A stretch of 64,000 bases of DNA, taken from Aeromonas jandaei. GTDB taxonomy: Bacteria > Pseudomonadota > Gammaproteobacteria > Enterobacterales > Aeromonadaceae. The DNA is taken from contig NZ_CP149571.1 of the NCBI RefSeq assembly GCF_037890695.1, forward strand, positions 3,440,001-3,504,000, written 5' to 3'. This document shows, one piece after another, positions 59,982 through 64,000 of this stretch. Under the pieces are notes generated by a model, which saw only the letters and a list, made by a program, of their open reading frames with translations, was not told the origin of the DNA and did no database searches. Within the stretch, counting starts at the first letter, position 1; each line of letters begins with the position of its first letter. Made by a program: the position numbers and the translations under genes.

Positions 59982-60707
59982 TTACTTGAGGTTAAAGCCT
60001 CGGGATTGCAGGAAGCCCAGCATAAAAGGACGGGACTCCTTGGTCAGGATGGCGCGGATCTGGCCGCTCCAGGTCTGCTGTTTGTTGTTGCTGCTGCGAG
60101 CCTGATAGTAGGCCTCAATCTGCTGATCGTAGTGAGCCAGCAGGTCGCGATCCAGCTCGCGCTGATAGCGCTCCTGATGCACAACCAGTGCCCGTGGCAA
60201 ACGGGGTTTCTGCTCAGGCTGCTGGGCAGGATGACCGAGGCAGAGGCCAAAGAGCGGGATCACCCGATCAGGCAAGCCCAGCAGCTCGCTCACCTCGGCT
60301 GGATGGTTGCGAAGCCCACCGATATAAACCCCACCCAGCCCCAGCGACTGCGCCGCCAGCAGGGCATTTTGTCCCATGATGGCACCGTCGATGGCACCGA
60401 TCAGCAGCTGCTCCGCATAGCCGGTCTGGGCATCGGGCACTATCTGGCTGTGGCGGTGGTAATCGGCGCAAAACACCAGAAACTCTGCCGCCTGCTCAAC
60501 ATAGGGTTGATTGCCCGCAAGCTTTGCCAGCTGCTTGCGCGCTTCAGGCCCGGTCACCCGAATGATGCTGTTCACCTGCAGAAAACTTGAGGTCGATGCC
60601 GACTGGGCGGCGGCCAGAATGGCATCCAGCTGCTGCGAGCTGATGGGCTCGGCAGTGAACTGGCGAATGGAACGATGGGAAAGGATAAGATCGATGGTCT
60701 GATTCAT
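59982..60707 (-). CDS. nfsA: Oxygen-insensitive NADPH nitroreductase
   Basis: FMN enzyme reducing nitroaromatics and quinones in two-electron steps. 241 residues from MNQTIDLILSHRSIRQFT at 60707, which follows GGAGGTGCC. It has the FMN-binding RSIRQF, the QSASTSSFLQV block near residue 39 and GGLRNHPAEVSELLGLP near residue 130, as in NfsA. A longer frame to 60941 is not supported. Confidence 0.92.
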   Translation of the reverse strand: MNQTIDLILSHRSIRQFTAEPISSQQLDAILAAAQSASTSSFLQVNSIIRVTGPEARKQLAKLAGNQPYVEQAAEFLVFCADYHRHSQIVPDAQTGYAEQLLIGAIDGAIMGQNALLAAQSLGLGGVYIGGLRNHPAEVSELLGLPDRVIPLFGLCLGHPAQQPEQKPRLPRALVVHQERYQRELDRDLLAHYDQQIEAYYQARSSNNKQQTWSGQIRAILTKESRPFMLGFLQSRGFNLK

Positions 60708-60746
60708 GGCACCTCCAGAGTGAGGTAACACCATAGCGAAAAAAAT

Positions 60747-60767
60747 GAGGGAGCCCAAGGCTCCCTC
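60747..60767 (-). terminator. Terminator of the AbgT-type gene
   Basis: GAGGGAGCC-CAA-GGCTCCCTC with a T tract on the minus strand (A run at 60739-60745), 12 bp past the stop. Confidence 0.85.
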
Positions 60768-60778
60768 GCATACCCCGT

Positions 60779-62344
60779 TCAGGGGGCCGGATAGACATAC
60801 GGTGCTTGCAACCCGAGCGGGAAGCCAAGCGCCCAGTAGAGCAGCAGGAAGATGGTCCAGCTCACCAGGAAGGCCAGCGAGTAAGGCAGCATCATGGAGA
60901 CCAGAGTGCCGATCCCGGTGCTCTTCACATACTGCTGGCAATAGACCACCACCAGCGGGAAGAAGACCATCAGCGGGGTGATGATGTTGGAGGCGGAATC
61001 ACCGACACGGTATGCCGCCTGGGTCAGCTCGGGGGAGATCCCGACAGCCATCAGCATCGGCACCAGAATGGGGCTGATCAGCGCCCACTTGGCGGATGCC
61101 GACCCCACCACCAGATTGACGGTCGCAGTCAGCAGGATCATTCCGACAATGGTGATTTCACCGGGCAACGCCAGTGCATGAAGCACCTCGGCACCGGAAA
61201 GGGCCAACAGGGTTCCCAAATTGGAATCGCCAAACGCCTTGATGAAGAGCGCGCAGAAGAAGGCCATCACCATGTAGGAGCCCATCTTGTTCATGGTGGC
61301 CGACATGGCGTCGATCACATCCTTGCCACTCTTGAAGTTGCCCGCCACGAAGCCGTAGACAATCCCGGGCAGGATAAAGAGCAGGAAGATGAGCGGCACG
61401 ATGGATTTCATCACGGGGGCGGCAAAAGTGGTCAGCGAACCATCGGCAGCACGCAGCGGGGAATCGCTCGGGGAGAGCGCCAGCGCCAGCAGCACGATGG
61501 CAGCCAGCATGGCAAACCCGGCCCAGTTGAAAGCACGGCTCTCCTGAGCGGTGTAGCTGCCCATTTCGTCGGCACTCTCCAGATCGTCATTGAGCTCGAC
61601 ATGCTTGAGACGGGGCTCCACCACCTTCTCGGTGACAAACCAGCCGACGCAGATGATCAGCAGGGAGGATGCACCGGTAAAGATGATGTTGCACAGGGTA
61701 TTGACCATGTACTCCGGGTCAAGGATCTGGGCAGCAGACTGGGTAAAGCCCTGCAGCAAGGCATCGCCACCGGATGGCAGGAAGTTGGCGGCAAAACCGC
61801 CTGAAACACCGGCAAACGCGGCAGCGATACCCGCCAACGGATGACGCCCCGCGGCGTGGAAGATGATGCCACCAATGGGGATCACCAGCACATAACCCGC
61901 ATCCGCTGCGGTATGACTGACGATGGCCACCAGGATCAACATGGGGGTGAGGAAACGGGCCGGGGTCACTTTCAGCAGCTTTTTCAGGCCGGTATTGATA
62001 AAACCGGACTGCTCGGCCACCCCTACCCCCAGCATGGCCACCAACACGATCCCTAACGGGGCAAAGCCGGTAAAGGTCGTGACCATGGTGGAGAGAAACT
62101 CGGCCAGACCGGCGCCGGTCAGCAGGTTGTTGACCACTACCGCTTCGCCAGTACGGGGATTGACCAGATCAAACTGGAATTGGGACAACACCCAGGAGCC
62201 GATCCAGACGATCAGCAGGGCGTAGAGAAACAGCATGGCGGGGTCGGGTAACTTGTTCCCGGCTTTCTCGACGCCATTGAGGAAACGGTTCAGCCAGCCA
62301 CTGGGTGGGCTGGCCGGGCGGGCCTTGGTTGCAGCATGACTCAT
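60779..62344 (-). CDS. AbgT family transporter
   Basis: 521 residues from MSHAATKARPASPPSGW at 62344, with about nine membrane helices plus re-entrant segments. Family marks include AGYVLVIPIGGIIFHAAGRHPLAGIAAAFAGVSGG near residue 155 and GDSASNIITPLMVFFPLVV near residue 450. The family imports p-aminobenzoyl-glutamate in E. coli and exports sulfonamides in other bacteria; direction here is unknown. No abgA or abgB is nearby. Confidence 0.92.
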   Translation of the reverse strand: MSHAATKARPASPPSGWLNRFLNGVEKAGNKLPDPAMLFLYALLIVWIGSWVLSQFQFDLVNPRTGEAVVVNNLLTGAGLAEFLSTMVTTFTGFAPLGIVLVAMLGVGVAEQSGFINTGLKKLLKVTPARFLTPMLILVAIVSHTAADAGYVLVIPIGGIIFHAAGRHPLAGIAAAFAGVSGGFAANFLPSGGDALLQGFTQSAAQILDPEYMVNTLCNIIFTGASSLLIICVGWFVTEKVVEPRLKHVELNDDLESADEMGSYTAQESRAFNWAGFAMLAAIVLLALALSPSDSPLRAADGSLTTFAAPVMKSIVPLIFLLFILPGIVYGFVAGNFKSGKDVIDAMSATMNKMGSYMVMAFFCALFIKAFGDSNLGTLLALSGAEVLHALALPGEITIVGMILLTATVNLVVGSASAKWALISPILVPMLMAVGISPELTQAAYRVGDSASNIITPLMVFFPLVVVYCQQYVKSTGIGTLVSMMLPYSLAFLVSWTIFLLLYWALGFPLGLQAPYVYPAP

Positions 62345-62499
62345 TATTGCGATACTCCTTTCCCTAGAAATGAGGCCGCATGCTAGCAATCCTTACCGTT
62401 AACACCCATGACGCACTGCAAAGAATCGATTAATTTAGATTAATTAATTCAATATAAAATGCCAAATTGTGGCCTGACGCACATTCGCTATCCTGCCAT

Positions 62500-64000
62500 T
62501 CAAATGCTGACCAGTGGATAACGCCCTACCGGACACTCGACCACAAAGCCGCTCTCCTCGACTTGCGCCACCGTCAGCGGCTTGCTGAAGAGATAGCCCT
62601 GGAACACATGGCACCCCTGAGTCTGCAGCGCATCAAGCTCATGTGGCTCCTCTACCCCTTCGGCCATGATGCCGAGACCAAGGCTGGTAGCCATGGCGGC
62701 TGTCGCCCGGATCACCGGCAGATTGAGCCCGACCACAAAGGAGCGATCCAGCTTGATGGTGTCGATAGGCAGCCGATTGAGGTAGGCCAGTGATGAGTAG
62801 CCGGTGCCGAAATCGTCGATGGCGATATTGATTCCCTGATCGCTCAAGGCATCCAGAATACCGAGACACCCCTTCATATCGAGCATCAATACGGTTTCGG
62901 TCAGCTCCAGAGTCAGGAGCGATGCCTCAACGCCATACAGCTCAAGCAGCTGACGCACCTGCACCGGCAACGAGGAAGATAGCTGGAAACCGGAGAGATT
63001 CACCGAAACGGGCACTCGCTTGCCAAACTGCTTTTCCCACTGCGCCACCTGAGCCAGCGCGGTGCCAAGCACCCAGCTGCCGATCTCGCGGATCAGCCCC
63101 ATCTCCTCCGCCAGCGGAATAAACTCCACAGGCGAGACATGACCCAGTATCGGGTTGTACCAGCGCAGCAGCGCTTCGTAGCCAATCAGCGCGCCTTTTG
63201 CTGTATCCACCTGCGGCTGGTAACAGAGACTCAGCTCCTGCCGGCCAATTGCCTTGGCCAGGAACTGCTTGAGGTTCAACTTGCGCTGCAGGGTCTGCTG
63301 CATGCTGGGAGTAAAACGCTGCCAACGCAGCCGTCCCATCTGCTTGGCCTGATACATGGCCATATCGGCCCGGGTGATCAGGTTGTCACCGTCATCCGCG
63401 TCATCGGGATAGATGGCAATACCGATACTGCCGCCAATGGTCACTTCCGGCAGGCCACTCAGTTGCAGCGGGCGAGTCATCTGGGAGAGCATCTGATCGG
63501 CGATCTCCTGAGCCCGTTCGCCGTTGCTGCCAAGCGGTACCAGCGCAGTAAACTCGTCTCCACCAAGGCGCGCCAGCTCCACGTCTCGCGGACAAATCTG
63601 CTTGAGACGACCGGCGACCCGCTCCAGCAGGCGATCGCCCGCCTTGTGGCCGTAGTTGTCGTTGACCAGCTTGAAATTATCCAGATCCATGAAGACCAGA
63701 GCAAAACGCTCACCCAGGCCGCAATAGGCCTCGAGGGATTTCATCAAGCCATAACGGTTGAGCAATCCGGTCAGGGAGTCGTGCCAGGCAAGGTGGCGAT
63801 GCTCCAGCTCTTCCAGTTTGCGATCTGTGATATCCCGCATGGTGAGCAGGATCCGCGCCCCTTGCTGGATGTAACGGAACTGATACTGGAACCAGCGCAT
63901 CCCCTTGAGGGTGCGGCACTCCCCCTCGGTCACCACCTCATCAAGACGGGACAGCTTCTGGTAAAAGCCGCCATCCTTGTTGGCAAAAACCTGGGAGAGC
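62500..64000 (-). CDS. GGDEF-EAL protein with PAS region, 5' end outside the window
   Basis: The frame is open to the window edge; the GTG at 63936 is internal. About 500 residues visible: the end of a PAS domain (RYIQQGARILLTMRDITDRK), a GGDEF domain with intact LARLGGDEFTALV, and an EAL domain with intact GYEALLRW, NLS, ELTE, IDDFGTGYSSL, KLDRSF, AEGVEE and FQGYLFSKP. Both domains look enzymatically competent, so it may make or degrade c-di-GMP. The cyclase inhibitory site RxxD lacks its Arg. Confidence 0.92.
   Translation of the reverse strand, partial: LSQVFANKDGGFYQKLSRLDEVVTEGECRTLKGMRWFQYQFRYIQQGARILLTMRDITDRKLEELEHRHLAWHDSLTGLLNRYGLMKSLEAYCGLGERFALVFMDLDNFKLVNDNYGHKAGDRLLERVAGRLKQICPRDVELARLGGDEFTALVPLGSNGERAQEIADQMLSQMTRPLQLSGLPEVTIGGSIGIAIYPDDADDGDNLITRADMAMYQAKQMGRLRWQRFTPSMQQTLQRKLNLKQFLAKAIGRQELSLCYQPQVDTAKGALIGYEALLRWYNPILGHVSPVEFIPLAEEMGLIREIGSWVLGTALAQVAQWEKQFGKRVPVSVNLSGFQLSSSLPVQVRQLLELYGVEASLLTLELTETVLMLDMKGCLGILDALSDQGINIAIDDFGTGYSSLAYLNRLPIDTIKLDRSFVVGLNLPVIRATAAMATSLGLGIMAEGVEEPHELDALQTQGCHVFQGYLFSKPLTVAQVEESGFVVECPVGRYPLVSI

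Overview
The window is a G+C-rich, gene-dense gammaproteobacterial chromosome segment, most likely Aeromonas. The evidence is the E. coli-like core synteny (cspD/clpS/clpA/infA/aat ... trxB ... lrp/ftsK/lolA/rarA/serS; cmk/rpsA/ihfB/lapA/lapB/pyrF; ribA next to a cysB-type gene), a chromosomal phosphoethanolamine transferase that reads like the MCR-3 family next to dgkA, and many c-di-GMP domain proteins. There are no insertion sequences, prophage genes, CRISPR arrays or rRNA operons. Four tRNAs are present: Pro-TGG, Arg-TCT and His-GTG in one cluster, and Ser-GGA alone. The genes at both window edges are cut.

Layout. 1-9.6 kb: an unrecognised protein (5' end missing), glgC, a degenerate GGDEF-EAL protein, small hypotheticals, gsk, a MAPEG protein, hemH (interrupted) and adk. 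9.8-16.6 kb: miaE, the cvpA-purF operon behind a PurR-like site, serS, rarA and lolA. 16.7-23.6 kb: ftsK (two frameshifts), lrp divergent from ald, trxB, and a two-receiver diguanylate cyclase. 23.7-29.1 kb: an N-degron block (aat-bpt, clpS-clpA) with infA and cspD. 29.2-30.6 kb: folD and three tRNAs. 30.8-40.0 kb: an envelope-defence region consisting of rstA-rstB, an Asr-like acid-shock peptide behind an RstA-box-like site, mprF with an AcvB/VirJ-type serine hydrolase, dgkA with eptA, and a COG4705-type membrane protein. The last is divergent from eptA across an intergenic region holding two PmrA-box-like sites. 40.1-45.6 kb: tRNA-Ser, a YbjN protein, a QEGLA/DUF1704 putative metallopeptidase, tdk, a lysine-riboswitch-controlled NhaC-family transporter (interrupted) and hns. 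45.6-55.1 kb: corrinoid adenosyltransferase, DUF3820, queE, queC, tapT, rhombosortase, pyrF, lapB, lapA, ihfB, rpsA, cmk, ribA. 55.2-64 kb: two LysR regulators, an MFS exporter, yecM, a hypothetical, nfsA, an AbgT transporter and a cut GGDEF-EAL protein.

The most coherent candidate system is the 30.8-40.0 kb region. It combines acid/cation sensing (RstAB), a basic periplasmic peptide (Asr-like), lysyl-phosphatidylglycerol synthesis and probable hydrolysis (MprF plus the AcvB/VirJ-type protein), lipid A phosphoethanolamine addition (EptA), recycling of its diacylglycerol by-product (DgkA) and a PmrA-linked multi-repeat membrane protein.

Several conserved genes carry lesions. hemH and the lysine transporter each have an in-frame TGA where a Trp is expected. 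ftsK has two single-base deletions. rarA has Asp at the first Walker A glycine. The three substitutions are all C-to-T on the + strand. They may be real mutations or sequence errors, and the reads need checking. Family assignments rest on reading the translated sequences against remembered family features; no database search was run.
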